Shown piece by piece: positions 16,440-25,281 of a stretch of DNA of 64,000 nucleotides (the stretch's first letter is position 1; the number at the start of each line of letters is the position of its first letter). The notes under the pieces are model-generated. The model was not told where the DNA came from. It worked only from the letters and a program-made list of their open reading frames with translations, and ran no database searches. The stretch is from Actinoplanes lobatus (GTDB taxonomy: Bacteria > Actinomycetota > Actinomycetes > Mycobacteriales > Micromonosporaceae): the NCBI RefSeq assembly GCF_014205215.1, contig NZ_JACHNC010000001.1:7126501-7190500 (forward strand), given 5' to 3'. The translations under genes and the position numbers were made by a program.

Positions 16440-18145
16440 GCGAGAAGCTCCTTGGGCAGGTTCACGGTGCGTGCGCGCAGCCACTCGCCGACGGCCTTGG
16501 CCTGCGGGTCGAAACGGGTGGACGACGCGACACCGTCACCGAGAAGTCCGTCGATCACGATGTTGACCGCGCGGAGATTCGGCAGCGCGAAAACCTCGAT
16601 GCCGAGTCCCGCCGACTCCGGAAGCAGCCGGGAGACGACGGCCGGGGTCAGCCAGTCACGCAGCCACGCGTACGCTTCGGCCCGCCGGGGATGACCGACC
16701 GGGACCCAGACCCCCACGTTGGCCGTTCCGCCCTTGTCTCCGGACCGCGCAAACACCAAACGGCCCAACGGCACTTCGACTTCCAACCCTTCTCGGGTAC
16801 GCCCGAAGCCGGCCACCGTCTCCTCCGGCGGGTCCGCGGTAACCGGCGGCGGCGCGATGTCCACCGGCGTGCCGTCGGGCCGGATCACGACGTGGGGCAC
16901 CATCTCCTGGGGCAGATAGGCGGCACGGTAGATCCCGAACGGGGCCCCCGGGCCGGGCGGCGCGGTCACGTGGAAGCCCGGATAGGACGCGAGGGCCAGT
17001 TCTATGGCGGCGCTACTGAACGCGCGGCCCACCACAGCCGGATCAGGGTCCTTGACGCAGCAGCGCAGCACCGCTGAGGCCGCTGACTGGGTGGCGGGGT
17101 CGGCATGGTCGGTGCGTGCCAGGTCCCACACGATCTCCGCCGGCGGCCGGGCATCGAGTGCCTGCGTCATCTGCTGACGCACCCAGCTCGCCTTCTCCTC
17201 GATGTCCAGGCCGGTCAGGACGAACTCGACGGTGTTCCGCCACCCGCCGACACTGTTGAGGGCGATCTTCGTCGTCGGGGGAGGGGCGACACCGCGCACC
17301 GCGCTGACCCGCACCCGGTCGGGACCGGACTGCTGCAGCTCGACCGTGTCCAGGCACGCCGTCACGTCCGGATTGGCGTAGTGCGGCCCGGCCACCTCGT
17401 ACACCAGTTGCGCAGTGACCGTGTCGACCGTGACCGCGCCTCCGGTGCCGGGATGTTTGGTCACCACGGCGGTCCCGTCCGCGCTGAGCTCGGCGAGTGG
17501 AAAGCCCAGCGGGCGGGTGGTGTCGACCGTGGCGAAACCGGAGAAGTTGCCGCCGGTGGCCTGCGTGCCGCATTCGAGGATGTGACCGACGGCGACGCCG
17601 GCCGCCAGGCGGTCGAAGTCGGTGCGCTCCCAGCCGAACTCGGCGATCGCCGGTCCCAGCGTCAGCGCCGCGTCGGTGACGCGGCCGGTGACGACGATGT
17701 CGGCGCCGGCGTTGAGCGCTTCGGCGATCCCGAAGGCGCCGAGGTAGGCGTTGGCGGTCAGTGCCCCCGCCCAGCCGTGTGCCGCGGCCTCGCCGATCAG
17801 GTCGTCGCCCTGTACGTGGGCGACGGCGACCTCGATGCCCTGCTCCGCCGCCAGGGCTCGGATGGCCTGCGCGAGCCCGGCCGGGTTGAGTCCACCGGCG
17901 TTGGTCACGATCCGTACCCCGCGTTGCCGGGCCAGCGTGAGGCAGCCGGCGAGTTGCCGCAGGAAGGTCTTCGCGTAGCCGAGCGACGGGTCCTTCTGGC
18001 GGTCCTTGCCCAGGATGAGCATGGTCAGCTCGGCCAGGTAGTCCCCGGTCAGGTAGTCCAGCGGCCCGCCCTCGAGCATCTCGGACATCGCCGAGAAGCG
18101 GTCACCGTAGAAGCCCGAGCAGTTCCCGATGCGGATCGTACGCAT
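16436..18145 (-). CDS. AtuA-like acyclic terpene utilisation protein (DUF1446)
   Basis: About 569 residues. N-terminal DUF1446/AtuA domain: IRIGNCSGFYGDRFSAMSEM, GPLDYLTGDYLAELTM, TNAGGLNPAGLAQAIRALA, AGADIVVTGRVTDAALTLGP. A C-terminal part (RSGDKGGTANVGVWVPVG) matches the AtuA-associated segment often fused in actinobacteria. AtuA is required for growth on citronellol or geraniol in Pseudomonas, with unknown reaction. First gene of the operon. ATG 18145 is chosen since IRIGNCSGF is the conserved start; an ATG at 18169 is also in frame, only about 13 nt from the likely transcription start. Confidence 0.9.
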   Translation of the reverse strand: MRTIRIGNCSGFYGDRFSAMSEMLEGGPLDYLTGDYLAELTMLILGKDRQKDPSLGYAKTFLRQLAGCLTLARQRGVRIVTNAGGLNPAGLAQAIRALAAEQGIEVAVAHVQGDDLIGEAAAHGWAGALTANAYLGAFGIAEALNAGADIVVTGRVTDAALTLGPAIAEFGWERTDFDRLAAGVAVGHILECGTQATGGNFSGFATVDTTRPLGFPLAELSADGTAVVTKHPGTGGAVTVDTVTAQLVYEVAGPHYANPDVTACLDTVELQQSGPDRVRVSAVRGVAPPPTTKIALNSVGGWRNTVEFVLTGLDIEEKASWVRQQMTQALDARPPAEIVWDLARTDHADPATQSAASAVLRCCVKDPDPAVVGRAFSSAAIELALASYPGFHVTAPPGPGAPFGIYRAAYLPQEMVPHVVIRPDGTPVDIAPPPVTADPPEETVAGFGRTREGLEVEVPLGRLVFARSGDKGGTANVGVWVPVGHPRRAEAYAWLRDWLTPAVVSRLLPESAGLGIEVFALPNLRAVNIVIDGLLGDGVASSTRFDPQAKAVGEWLRARTVNLPKELLA

Positions 18146-18188
18146 TGTCTGGTTCAACACCTCGACCATGGAAGTAGTGGTGACCGCC

Positions 18189-18216
18189 ACACTAAACTTT
18201 CTGACAAAGTAGTCAA
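18189..18216 (-). promoter_or_regulatory. Promoter of the acyl-CoA catabolism operon
   Basis: On the minus strand TTGACT (18216-18211) and TAGTGT (18194-18189) are spaced by 16 bp, a good sigma-70-type promoter. It reads into the AtuA-like gene; transcription would start near 18182. Confidence 0.65.
18196..18210. promoter_or_regulatory. Putative TetR operator
   Basis: ACTTTCTGACAAAGT is a 15-bp palindrome with one mismatched pair. It occupies the spacer between -35 and -10 of the operon promoter and lies 24 bp upstream of the divergent tetR start, a position suited to repressing both genes. Confidence 0.65.
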
Positions 18217-18233
18217 GTAAGGGGAGGAGTCTG

Positions 18234-18884
18234 ATGGGACGAACCCGAACGAACCCCGCACCGACCGCACCGGCCACCGCCAAGGGCCGGCGAACCCACG
18301 ACGCGCTGATCGCCGCCGGCCGGGAGATCATCGAGGAGCACGGGTGGGCGGGATTCACCACCGAGGCCGTCACTCAGGCAGTCGGCGTCTCCTACGGGAC
18401 CTTCTACACCTACTTCGAGTCCAAAGACGATCTGCTGCGCAAGATCGTCCAAGCGGCCGCCGGCCAGATGATCACCGCGAGCCTGGTGCCGGACACCCCC
18501 GACGACCCGTACGCACGCATCGTCGAAGCGAACCGCCGATTCCTGGCCGCCAAAGGCAAAGCCGCCAAAGTGCTCCGAATGGTCGAGCATGGCGCCTACC
18601 TCGACGACAACCTGCGCAGCCTGCTCCTCGAGGTTCGTGAGTTCTACGTCGCCCGCAGCGAGGAAGGCATCCGCCGGCTGCAGGCAGCCGGGCTCGCCAA
18701 CCCCGATCTCGATCCCCGCCTGACCGCGATCGCACTCGGCGGCATGGTCGAGCAGGTAGCCGTGATCATCGACGAACTACGCGAACCCCTCGACACGGAG
18801 AAGATGGTCGACCATCTCTCCCGGCTCTGGGCGTCGGCCATCGGCCTCCGGATTCCCGACACCAAAACCCAGAACCCGGCGTAG
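18234..18884 (+). CDS. TetR-family regulator of the adjacent operon
   Basis: 216 residues. N-terminal TetR helix-turn-helix at about 20-66: THDALIAAGREIIEEHGWAG, FTTEAVTQAVGVSYGTFYTY and FESKDDLLRKIV. The C-terminal ligand domain is all-helical without recognised subfamily. GGGGAGGAG lies 5 nt before ATG. It diverges from the five-gene acyl-CoA operon over a short intergenic region carrying a palindrome inside the operon promoter, so it likely represses the operon until an acyl-CoA ligand binds. The ligand is unknown. Confidence 0.92.
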   Translation: MGRTRTNPAPTAPATAKGRRTHDALIAAGREIIEEHGWAGFTTEAVTQAVGVSYGTFYTYFESKDDLLRKIVQAAAGQMITASLVPDTPDDPYARIVEANRRFLAAKGKAAKVLRMVEHGAYLDDNLRSLLLEVREFYVARSEEGIRRLQAAGLANPDLDPRLTAIALGGMVEQVAVIIDELREPLDTEKMVDHLSRLWASAIGLRIPDTKTQNPA

Positions 18885-19016
18885 CCCAGTCGGGCTGTGG
18901 GCCAGTCCTGGAAGATCGCGGACTTGTCGAGGTAGCTGGGTGTCTGCGCGTCGAGCGGCGTACCACTGCCGGACAAGGTCGGCGAGATCGACCCCAACTC
19001 CTCGAACGGACTCGGC

Positions 19017-19070
19017 GGACTCCTCCACGAATACGAACATGCGGCTTGACCAGCATGGATGACATTCTCG
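19017..19070. repeat. Transposase/integrase-like tail, copy 1 of a dispersed repeat
   Basis: Plus-strand text LGGLLHEYEHAA then stop (19049), followed by GATGACATTCTCG, is closely repeated at 30839-30892 (LGGVLHEYEHAA, stop, GATGACATTCTCG). The two copies probably mark the same end of a mobile gene; the element could not be named with certainty. Confidence 0.5.
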
Positions 19071-19155
19071 ACAATCACCCGCACCTTCGCTGGCGGTTGT
19101 TCGAGCCGCCCTGCGGCTGGCACCCGTACGTGCAGGTCGCCGCGGCGCTGGGGCG

Positions 19156-19468
19156 TGCCGGTACGCGCGGCTGACCGACCCGGAGCTGGCGCTGGCGCAC
19201 GTGTTCGAGGTGCTCGACCTGATCATGGCCAGCTGGGAGTTCGGCCGGGTCCGAGTCGACGTGGACGCAGCCGGCCTGGCCCGGCAGCTGATCTCGACCG
19301 CCGCGTGGGTCCGCGCAGAAATGCCGCGGGAGCCGCCTCCTGTTGCCCGCGCAGGCACGGGAACTGATGCGCAGCAACGCCACCCGTGACGTGTACGACG
19401 GCACCGGCACCCGGGTCGTGGACGCGATCAATCCGGGCCGGGAGCTGCGCGAGTCGCTGGTCGCCTGA
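19156..19468 (+). pseudogene. Unrecognised gene remnant with a frameshift
   Basis: Two adjoining plus-strand frames read as one protein: ARLTDPELALAHVFEVLDLI, ASWEFGRVRVDVDAAGLARQ, then after a shift near 19340 ARELMRSNATRDVYDGTGTR and VVDAINPGRELRESLVA to the TGA at 19466. Codon use is strongly GC3-rich, as expected for real coding sequence. The family is not recognised. Confidence 0.45.
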
Positions 19469-19483
19469 ACTGGCACGGCGTAA

Positions 19484-19512
19484 CGGGCCGAACCCCGCCG
19501 GAATTCGGCCCG
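19484..19512. terminator. Hairpin terminator between converging genes
   Basis: CGGGCCGAA (19484-19492) pairs with TTCGGCCCG (19504-19512), a perfect 9-bp stem. It lies 13 bp beyond the end of the minus-strand ricin-like gene and just after the plus-strand remnant, so it could serve both. Confidence 0.6.
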
Positions 19513-19525
19513 ATACGCGGGAATG

Positions 19526-20134
19526 TCAGTGCCTGCCGCAGGGCGAGCAGGCCGGCGGGCCGGACGGGTGCTCCCAGTAGCGCCAAAGGTGCGCTGGCGG
19601 CACCGAGTCGTCGTTCCGCTCCGCGGTGTAGACCCGGTAGATGCCGGTGGAGTACGGGTCGTTGTGCGTGGCGCTCAGCACGTGGCCGTTGCCGAGCCGG
19701 CTGGTGATCCGGACCTTGTACGGCTCGGTGTAGTCGATGACGGTCCAGTCATGCCCTGGGTCGACGCTCCACACCGCGGCGTACGCGCCGAAGGTGCCCG
19801 CGCCGCCGCCGGCCGGCCTGGTCGAGTTGTTGCTCAGCTCCCAGACTTCGCCGCCGAAGTTCTGGTAGTTCCGGAAGTTGTCCCGGTAGGCGTAGTACCA
19901 CCACTGGGCCGGGGTGTTCGCGTTGCAGTTGGCAAGATAGACGCGCTTCGTTCCGGCGCCGCTCGGGGATTCCTCGTTGTTCATGCTGAGGCACTTCTCG
20001 TACGAGTCGTTCACAAGCATGTAGTAGCGGCCGGCGGGGGGTTCGGCGGCTGCCGGCGTTGCCGTGGCTGACAGGACAGCCGTGACGACGAGGGCGGCGG
20101 ACAGGAACCGGCGGAGTTGGGGGAGACGCTTCAT
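19526..20134 (-). CDS. Secreted ricin-type (beta-trefoil) lectin-like protein
   Basis: 202 residues. Signal peptide about 1-29 (basic MKRLPQLRR, hydrophobic core, ATPAAA cleavage). The mature part begins RYYMLVNDSYEKCLSMNNEE and has NCNANTPAQWWYYAY, VRITSRLGNGHVLSATHNDP and HLWRYWE, a beta-trefoil pattern with QWW/LW positions standing in for the QxW motifs. Ricin-B-like domains bind sugars. GAGGAG precedes ATG 20134; an upstream in-frame start would add 13 residues before the signal peptide. It is a lone gene with its own terminator. Confidence 0.7.
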   Translation of the reverse strand: MKRLPQLRRFLSAALVVTAVLSATATPAAAEPPAGRYYMLVNDSYEKCLSMNNEESPSGAGTKRVYLANCNANTPAQWWYYAYRDNFRNYQNFGGEVWELSNNSTRPAGGGAGTFGAYAAVWSVDPGHDWTVIDYTEPYKVRITSRLGNGHVLSATHNDPYSTGIYRVYTAERNDDSVPPAHLWRYWEHPSGPPACSPCGRH

Positions 20135-20279
20135 GGAACTCCTCAAGTCATCGCTGATCTTGACCTGATCCACATTGGTCTATCGGTCGGCGGGCCGCCG
20201 TCCCACTCGGGGTCCGCAAAATGAACATCCGGCGGCCTTCCGGTTGCTGGGGTGGCCGTCAGGGCGCTCGAAATGTCTC

Positions 20280-20679
20280 CATCAAACCCGGTGCGGAACA
20301 GTTTGACGGCCACCGGGCAGGCGGGAGCCCCTGAGTGCCTTGCCGTCGACGGCGATCACGGTCCGCTAGCGGCGCGGCCGTGCGGTCACCGGTGGCGTCC
20401 GGGAACGAAGCCGGCCGGCACCCCGCTGACCAGGGCGGCGTCTCGGCGGGTCAGCAGCCGCCACACCGTGCTGCTGGCCGGTACTCCCCGGGTGAATCCG
20501 AGCCGCTGCCGGTCCGCCTCGTCGAGGTCGTACAGCCAGTCGGTAATCGCGATGAACGAGGTGGCGCCGGCCAGGACCGCGCAGACCGCGACGGTCAACA
20601 CCGCGGGCAGGGGATACCGCACTCCTTGTCCGCAACGACATCGCACGCCGAAGGGCCGCCGCCTTTGTCGTGATGCCAT
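20280..20679 (-). pseudogene. ISAs1-family transposase, N-terminal remnant
   Basis: Minus-strand text GVRYPLPAVLTVAVCAVLAG, FIAITDWLYDLDEADRQRLG and GVPASSTVWRLLTRRDAAL is the DDE_Tnp_1-associated N-terminal domain of ISAs1 transposases. After a frameshift near 20385 the motif VIAVDGKALRGS appears, then homology ends by about 20280. The catalytic C-terminal half is absent. Confidence 0.8.
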
Positions 20680-20706
20680 GACAGCGGCCCCCGGTGGGTG
20701 GTGGTG

Positions 20707-22074
20707 TCAGCTACCGGTCGGGTACGGCTTGGCAGCCGCTGTCCCCAGGGTCATGAAGGCGGACAGGTTGCGACTCCAGAAAGATGCCATGCAGCTGTAC
20801 GCGGGGAAGAACCCACTGCAGGAGGAACTGCTGGGGCCGACCTCGATCGTGTATCCGGGCACACCCAGCGTGCCGTAGATCCAGTCGTCGGTGGCACCCG
20901 GCGCGAAGTAGTTCAGACCGCCGTCACCGTGCACGACCGTGTACTTGTTGGACTTGGCCATGTTCGTGGCGATCGTTTTGAGGTCGGTGTTGTTCGGCGC
21001 GAGCGAGTTCGTCCAGCCGTAGGGGTAGATGTTCAACTCGGCGTAACTATGCAGCGTGAGGAAGGTGCCGGTGGTGGCGGTCGTCGCCGCCGAGAAGTCG
21101 GCGGCCGGCTTGGTGTCGCGGTAGATGCTCGCCAGGAAGGTCTGAATGGCCCGCGTCTCCGGCTCGCTCCCGGCACTCGCACCGGGATAGGTCTCGGTGC
21201 ACTTGGTGCCCTGGTTGACGTCCCAGTGGTAACTCGAGTTCCGGTTGAGGTCGACCCCGAGCCCGGTGCCCGAGCACCCGTTGTCGTGGGCGTTCTTGCG
21301 CTGGGAGACGGGCCGCGTCGAGTTCGACGAGACGATGTCGACGCCGTCCGGGTTGGCGATCGGGATGACCCACAGCTCGGTCGTGTCCATCAGCGTCGTC
21401 ACGGCACCGACCTTGCCGTAGTTGGCCACCAGGTAGTCGATCCACATGTACGCGAGCTCACCGGTGGCCAGTTCGCGCGCGTGCATCTGGGCCATCAGCG
21501 TGAACTTCGGTTTCGAGCCGGTGGTGCTCAGCGCGCAGTCACCGGTGGTGATCTTCGTGATGCACAGGGCCTGGATGTCGTGACCGCCCCGGTTCTGGGT
21601 CTTCAGCCATGACTGGCCGATGGTCTTCAGGGCCGCCAGCTCCGGGTGGGCCGTCACGACCTGCTGGTTGTGGGTCTCGTGCGCGGCCGCGGTGTGATAG
21701 CCGCCGTAGTAGGTGTCGGCAGCGGCCTGCGCTGACACCGGCACCGGCTGGTAGAGCGGTCCGGTGTACCGCACGCTCAGGCCGTCGCGCAGTAGCCGCT
21801 GGGCTTGAGCCGCGGTCGCCAGGATCGGCACCCCGTCTCGCGACAGTCCTTCCATGACGTCGTAGCCGCGCTTGCTGAGGTTGTCGGCCAGCTCACCCAC
21901 GGCGGTGGTGGGCGAGGCCACCACCCAGTAGCCCGGTTCGCTTGTGTCCGGGCCGGCCGCGGTCGCGCTGCTGGGCATCATGAGCCCCGCAGAGATCAGC
22001 AGGAGCATCGTGGTCGTCACTGCGGCCAGCAGCCGGCGCGCCCGTGATCGCCGGAAATACGGGAACCTGGTCAT
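20707..22074 (-). CDS. Secreted M14 zinc carboxypeptidase
   Basis: 455 residues. Signal peptide (about 1-40, SRARRLLAAVTTTMLLLISA...SATAA). A pro-region of about 80 residues is followed by the catalytic domain with zinc ligands HARE (MHARELATGE) and the later His in TLHSYAELNIYPYGW, the substrate-binding NPDGVDIV and GVDLNRNSSYHW, and the catalytic Glu in YTIEVGP. It removes C-terminal residues from peptides outside the cell. ATG 22074 has GAGGTG just upstream. It sits among other secreted or degradative genes without an evident operon. Confidence 0.93.
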   Translation of the reverse strand: MTRFPYFRRSRARRLLAAVTTTMLLLISAGLMMPSSATAAGPDTSEPGYWVVASPTTAVGELADNLSKRGYDVMEGLSRDGVPILATAAQAQRLLRDGLSVRYTGPLYQPVPVSAQAAADTYYGGYHTAAAHETHNQQVVTAHPELAALKTIGQSWLKTQNRGGHDIQALCITKITTGDCALSTTGSKPKFTLMAQMHARELATGELAYMWIDYLVANYGKVGAVTTLMDTTELWVIPIANPDGVDIVSSNSTRPVSQRKNAHDNGCSGTGLGVDLNRNSSYHWDVNQGTKCTETYPGASAGSEPETRAIQTFLASIYRDTKPAADFSAATTATTGTFLTLHSYAELNIYPYGWTNSLAPNNTDLKTIATNMAKSNKYTVVHGDGGLNYFAPGATDDWIYGTLGVPGYTIEVGPSSSSCSGFFPAYSCMASFWSRNLSAFMTLGTAAAKPYPTGS

Positions 22075-22346
22075 CGGCACCTCGGTCGTGGGATGGCCGG
22101 TGTCACCGTGCACCGACCGCTACCGATTTACGTTCATCGATTCACCTTTGGCCGTCAACATGCCGATGTGGTCATATCCCCGCACAGCCAGGCGCGGGTG
22201 CCGGCGTCCACGGTGCAGCCGGCACCGGCGCCCCCAGGCCACCTCAGCGGACGAGGCGCAGGCGGCGCCGATCATGGCGAGTGTGATGACGCTGTCGCGT
22301 GTGGGACCGAGGAAGCCGAGTGCGGCCTCGCCCACTGCGCAGACCG

Positions 22347-23018
22347 CTACACCGGCCGGGACGGGTAACCGATCTCAGCGAGATCCTCCGCGAGATCGGC
22401 CACCACAAGATCGGGGTTCAAGCGGCGAACCAGGTCGTCGGTCAGCGGGTGCAGAGCGAAAAACCTACTGACTGCGTCCAGGTCAACAGCTGTCTCGTAG
22501 TAGTCCTCGGCGAAGCGCTGGTACGCCACCGGGATGCCCTCGACGAGAACCTGGAACAGCCTGGTAGCGCCATCGGGATCCTCGTCGACGGGAAATGCCA
22601 GATCCCCGGCATGCCACCGGTCATCGCTCCGCTGCCGCCACAGGCATACCGTCGCTTGCAACCTGCCGTTGAAGCTGAACGCTGGCTCGGCGACACAACC
22701 CGAGAAGACATCAGGCGTCCTGTCGACCAGCCCAGGCCATAACTCACCGTTGTTGTTGGCGGGACTCATCGGCGATTCGTGGTCGAAGCCCCGGATGAAC
22801 GCGCCAGCCGACGAGAACACGATCGACCAGGTATCTCCCGATCCGTTGCGCATCGAGGCCATCTGCTCTCCCGGCGCCCAACGCGAGTCAAACGAGTAGT
22901 ACCGGTACTCCCACTCCGGGCTCATGACCGCGTCCAGCATCGCCAACGCTCGGCACCGTTCGCGAAGCACCGCGATGTCCGGCAGGGCACGCACTACGTC
23001 ATGAACCGTCACCGGCAC
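22347..23018 (-). CDS. Hypothetical protein
   Basis: 223 residues, no signal peptide or membrane helix. The sequence (VVRALPDIAVLRERCRALAM, MSPEWEYRYYSFDSRWAPGE, GDTWSIVFSSAGAFIRGFDH, ESPMSPANNNGELWPGLVD) resembles a family widespread in actinomycetes of unknown function, often found near polymorphic-toxin immunity genes; I cannot name it. GC-rich codon use supports it as real. It is followed on the same strand by nothing obvious, and a 158-bp gap separates it from the next minus-strand gene upstream. Confidence 0.7.
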   Translation of the reverse strand: MPVTVHDVVRALPDIAVLRERCRALAMLDAVMSPEWEYRYYSFDSRWAPGEQMASMRNGSGDTWSIVFSSAGAFIRGFDHESPMSPANNNGELWPGLVDRTPDVFSGCVAEPAFSFNGRLQATVCLWRQRSDDRWHAGDLAFPVDEDPDGATRLFQVLVEGIPVAYQRFAEDYYETAVDLDAVSRFFALHPLTDDLVRRLNPDLVVADLAEDLAEIGYPSRPV

Positions 23019-23175
23019 ATCTAACCTCGATGAGCCTTTCGCACTGCCGCGACCCCAGCAATCTCACGAAGAGTCACTGCAGGTCACGACCATCAGCCCG
23101 AATACCAGACAGTCTGATTACACGATCCTGCCAGTCCGGCACCCCTCCTGGCCCTGACACCCACCCACCCCGGCG

Positions 23176-23559
23176 TCAGGCGTTAGCGGGACGGTAGTCC
23201 AAGCCCTCAGGAGAGGGCAGGAGGATGGCGGCATACCGACGGTCGTCGGCTATGTCGGCATCCTCGTCTACTTCGAAGCCGATCAGCGCACGCTGCAACG
23301 GCACATCACCGTGCACCACGGCAGCCACGTCGGCGAGCCAACGGTCGAGCGGGGCGCGCCAAGAAAGCGACTCGACACCGCTGTGCTCGTTGAAGGGATA
23401 GCCGCCGATTCTGCGGTCAACTCGGGCCAACGCGCCGAGCGGCAGGTCGAGATCCAGCTGGTCAACGTCCTCGTACCGAGACGAAAACCCGCCGCAGACG
23501 ACGCAGCCGCCGGACGGCAGCGTCAGCGTCCCTCGTAGGTGACCGTGCTCGATTGACAT
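23176..23559 (-). CDS. Hypothetical protein abutting an IS605-type element
   Basis: 127 residues, acidic and soluble: GTLTLPSGGCVVCGGFSSRY, DVDQLDLDLPLGALARVDRR, EVDEDADIADDRRYAAILLP. Family not recognised. Its ATG lies within a few bases of the right end of the IS605-type element (hairpin at 23562-23583), so the original N-terminus or promoter was probably displaced by the insertion and the present start may be artificial. Confidence 0.6.
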   Translation of the reverse strand: MSIEHGHLRGTLTLPSGGCVVCGGFSSRYEDVDQLDLDLPLGALARVDRRIGGYPFNEHSGVESLSWRAPLDRWLADVAAVVHGDVPLQRALIGFEVDEDADIADDRRYAAILLPSPEGLDYRPANA

Positions 23560-23561
23560 CC

Positions 23562-23583
23562 TCGCCGTCCTAAAGGACGGCGA
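23562..23583. repeat. Right-end hairpin and likely omega-RNA 3' region of the IS605-type element
   Basis: TCGCCGTCC-TAAA-GGACGGCGA forms a perfect 9-bp stem at the end of tnpB, overlapping its stop. In this family the right end is recognised by TnpA and lies within the guide (omega) RNA used by TnpB. Confidence 0.65.
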
Positions 23584-24805
23584 TTCCAGCCGCGCTGCGC
23601 GGGGCGCGCGCAGTGTTCTGGTGGGTTACCGCTTCACTGCGCGCTGCCGGGACGGATCCTGGTCTTACGTGCGCTCGACGGTCGTTTAGCCTGTCCGCCC
23701 GTCCGGCGGCCAGGATGTTGACGGCGGCGTTGACGTCCCGGTCATGGTGACTGCCGCAGGGGCAGTCCCACGCCCGGACGGTCAACGTCATCTTGTCGCT
23801 GATCCGGCCGCACGCCGAGCACATCCGGGTGGACGGGAACCACCGATCCACCCGGGCGAACGTACGCCCGTAACGGGCGGCCTTGTATTCCAGCATGGCG
23901 GTGAAGCTCGCCCATCCAGCGTCATAGACGCTCTTGGCCAGCCTCGTGCGGCCGAGTCCGGCAACGCACAGGTCCTCGACGTACACCGCTTGGTTGTCGC
24001 GGATGATCGCCGTGGACAGTTTGTGCTGCCAGTCGCGGCGGGTGTCGGCCACCCGCGTGTGAGCGCGGGCGACCTGGACGACCGCCTTCCTGCGACGGTT
24101 ACTGCCCTGGGTCTTGCGGGACAGGTTTTGCTGCAGCCGCTTGAGTTTGCGGGCGGCGCGGCGCAGGAACTTCGGGGCGGTCACCTTCGTGCCGTCGGAC
24201 ATGACCGCGAAGTGGGTCAGCCCCAGGTCGATGCCGACCTCGGACCCGATCGGCGGCAGGGTTTCGTCGTCGGCCGTGGTAACGACGAACGAGGCGAAAT
24301 ACCGGCCGGCCGCGTCCTTGATCACGGTAACCGAGGTCGGCTCGGACGGCAGGCTACGCGACCACCGCACCGCGATGTCGCCGATCTTCGGCAGACGTAG
24401 ACGGCCATTGTCGAGGACCTTGAACCGGGCGTTGCGGGTGAACCGGATCGCCTGCCGGTTGTCCTTACGAGACCGATACCGGGGTGGGCCGACCGTGCGG
24501 CCCTGGCGTTTACCGGACAGCGAGGTGAAAAAGTTGCGGTACGCGGAGTTCAGATCGGCGAGGGCCTGCTGCAACACCACCGCGGACACCTCACCCAGCC
24601 ACGCCCGCTGGTCGGTCTGCCTGGCCTCGGTGATGACCAGCTTCGACAGGTCGCTGTCGGAGATGTACTTCTCGCCCGCCTCACGGGCCTGCCGGCGCAG
24701 CCTGAGCCCGTCGTTGAACACCACCCGGGCGCACCCGAACGCTTGCGCCAGCGCGGTGCACTGGGTCGCGTCCGGATAGACCCGGTATTGGTAACGGAGC
24801 TGCAC
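23570..24805 (-). CDS. tnpB: RNA-guided nuclease TnpB (IS605 orfB)
   Basis: 411 residues. N-terminal OrfB helix-turn-helix (RYQYRVYPDATQCTALAQAF), then the RuvC-like domain with Asp in VGIDLGLTHFAVMSDG, Glu in AVYVEDL and Asp in HHDRDVNAAVNI. The zinc-ribbon CSACG...WDCPCG is complete. TnpB proteins cut DNA next to a TAM using an RNA made from the element's right end and help retain the transposon. It diverges from tnpA and looks fully functional by motif. The C-terminal 50 residues (RPGSVPAARSEAV...) are variable. Confidence 0.95.
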   Translation of the reverse strand: MQLRYQYRVYPDATQCTALAQAFGCARVVFNDGLRLRRQAREAGEKYISDSDLSKLVITEARQTDQRAWLGEVSAVVLQQALADLNSAYRNFFTSLSGKRQGRTVGPPRYRSRKDNRQAIRFTRNARFKVLDNGRLRLPKIGDIAVRWSRSLPSEPTSVTVIKDAAGRYFASFVVTTADDETLPPIGSEVGIDLGLTHFAVMSDGTKVTAPKFLRRAARKLKRLQQNLSRKTQGSNRRRKAVVQVARAHTRVADTRRDWQHKLSTAIIRDNQAVYVEDLCVAGLGRTRLAKSVYDAGWASFTAMLEYKAARYGRTFARVDRWFPSTRMCSACGRISDKMTLTVRAWDCPCGSHHDRDVNAAVNILAAGRADRLNDRRAHVRPGSVPAARSEAVTHQNTARAPRSAAGIAVL

Positions 24806-24829
24806 GATACCACCGTATCATGTTGGTCT

Positions 24830-25246
24830 ATGGCTGGACTTCAAGGAATCCGTACTGGCAGGCACTGCACTTTCGCGATGCATGTTCACTTGGTTTTCGT
24901 GACGAAGTTCCGGCATAAGGTGTTCACCGACCAGCATCTGACCCGGATGCAACAGATCATGCGGGACGTCTGCGCCGACTTCGAAGCGGAGCTGGTCGAG
25001 TTCAACGGCGAGAACAACCACGTCCACCTGCTGGTCAACTTCCCGCCCAAGATGGCCGTGGCCCGTCTGGTCAACAGCCTCAAAGGCGTATCCTCACGCC
25101 GCCTGCGGCAAGAGTTCCCCGACCTGGCACGCCACTACTACCGGGCGAACAAGCTCTGGTCGGGTTCGTACTTCGCCGGGTCCGTCGGCGGCGCCCCGCT
25201 GAGCGTTGTGAAACAGTACATCGAGCAGCAGAACCGTCCCGGTTAG
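24830..25246 (+). CDS. tnpA: IS200/IS605 Y1 transposase TnpA
   Basis: 138 residues. The HUH motif is present as NNHVHLLVNF, the N-terminal strand as AMHVHLVFVTKFRHKVF, and the catalytic tyrosine lies in VVKQYIEQQ near the C-terminus. It cuts and joins single-stranded element ends at the subterminal hairpins. Start ATG 24830 divides it from divergent tnpB by 24 bp, so the promoters overlap. All key residues are present, so this copy could drive transposition of related elements in the same genome. Confidence 0.95.
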   Translation: MAGLQGIRTGRHCTFAMHVHLVFVTKFRHKVFTDQHLTRMQQIMRDVCADFEAELVEFNGENNHVHLLVNFPPKMAVARLVNSLKGVSSRRLRQEFPDLARHYYRANKLWSGSYFAGSVGGAPLSVVKQYIEQQNRPG

Positions 25247-25281
25247 AGCACTGCTCGGGCCTTGACGGCCCTCCCAACGCG

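Noticed and set aside
11090..16694. Very long plus-strand open frames opposite the acyl-CoA operon (e.g. 11090-13246 and 14796-16694)
   Set aside because: They are antisense shadows of strongly recognised minus-strand genes, caused by GC-rich third positions; their translations are low-complexity Arg/Gly/Asp text without homology.
22075..22346. Short frames between the M14 peptidase and the hypothetical gene
   Set aside because: No family, ribosome site or consistent codon bias; treated as upstream regulatory DNA.
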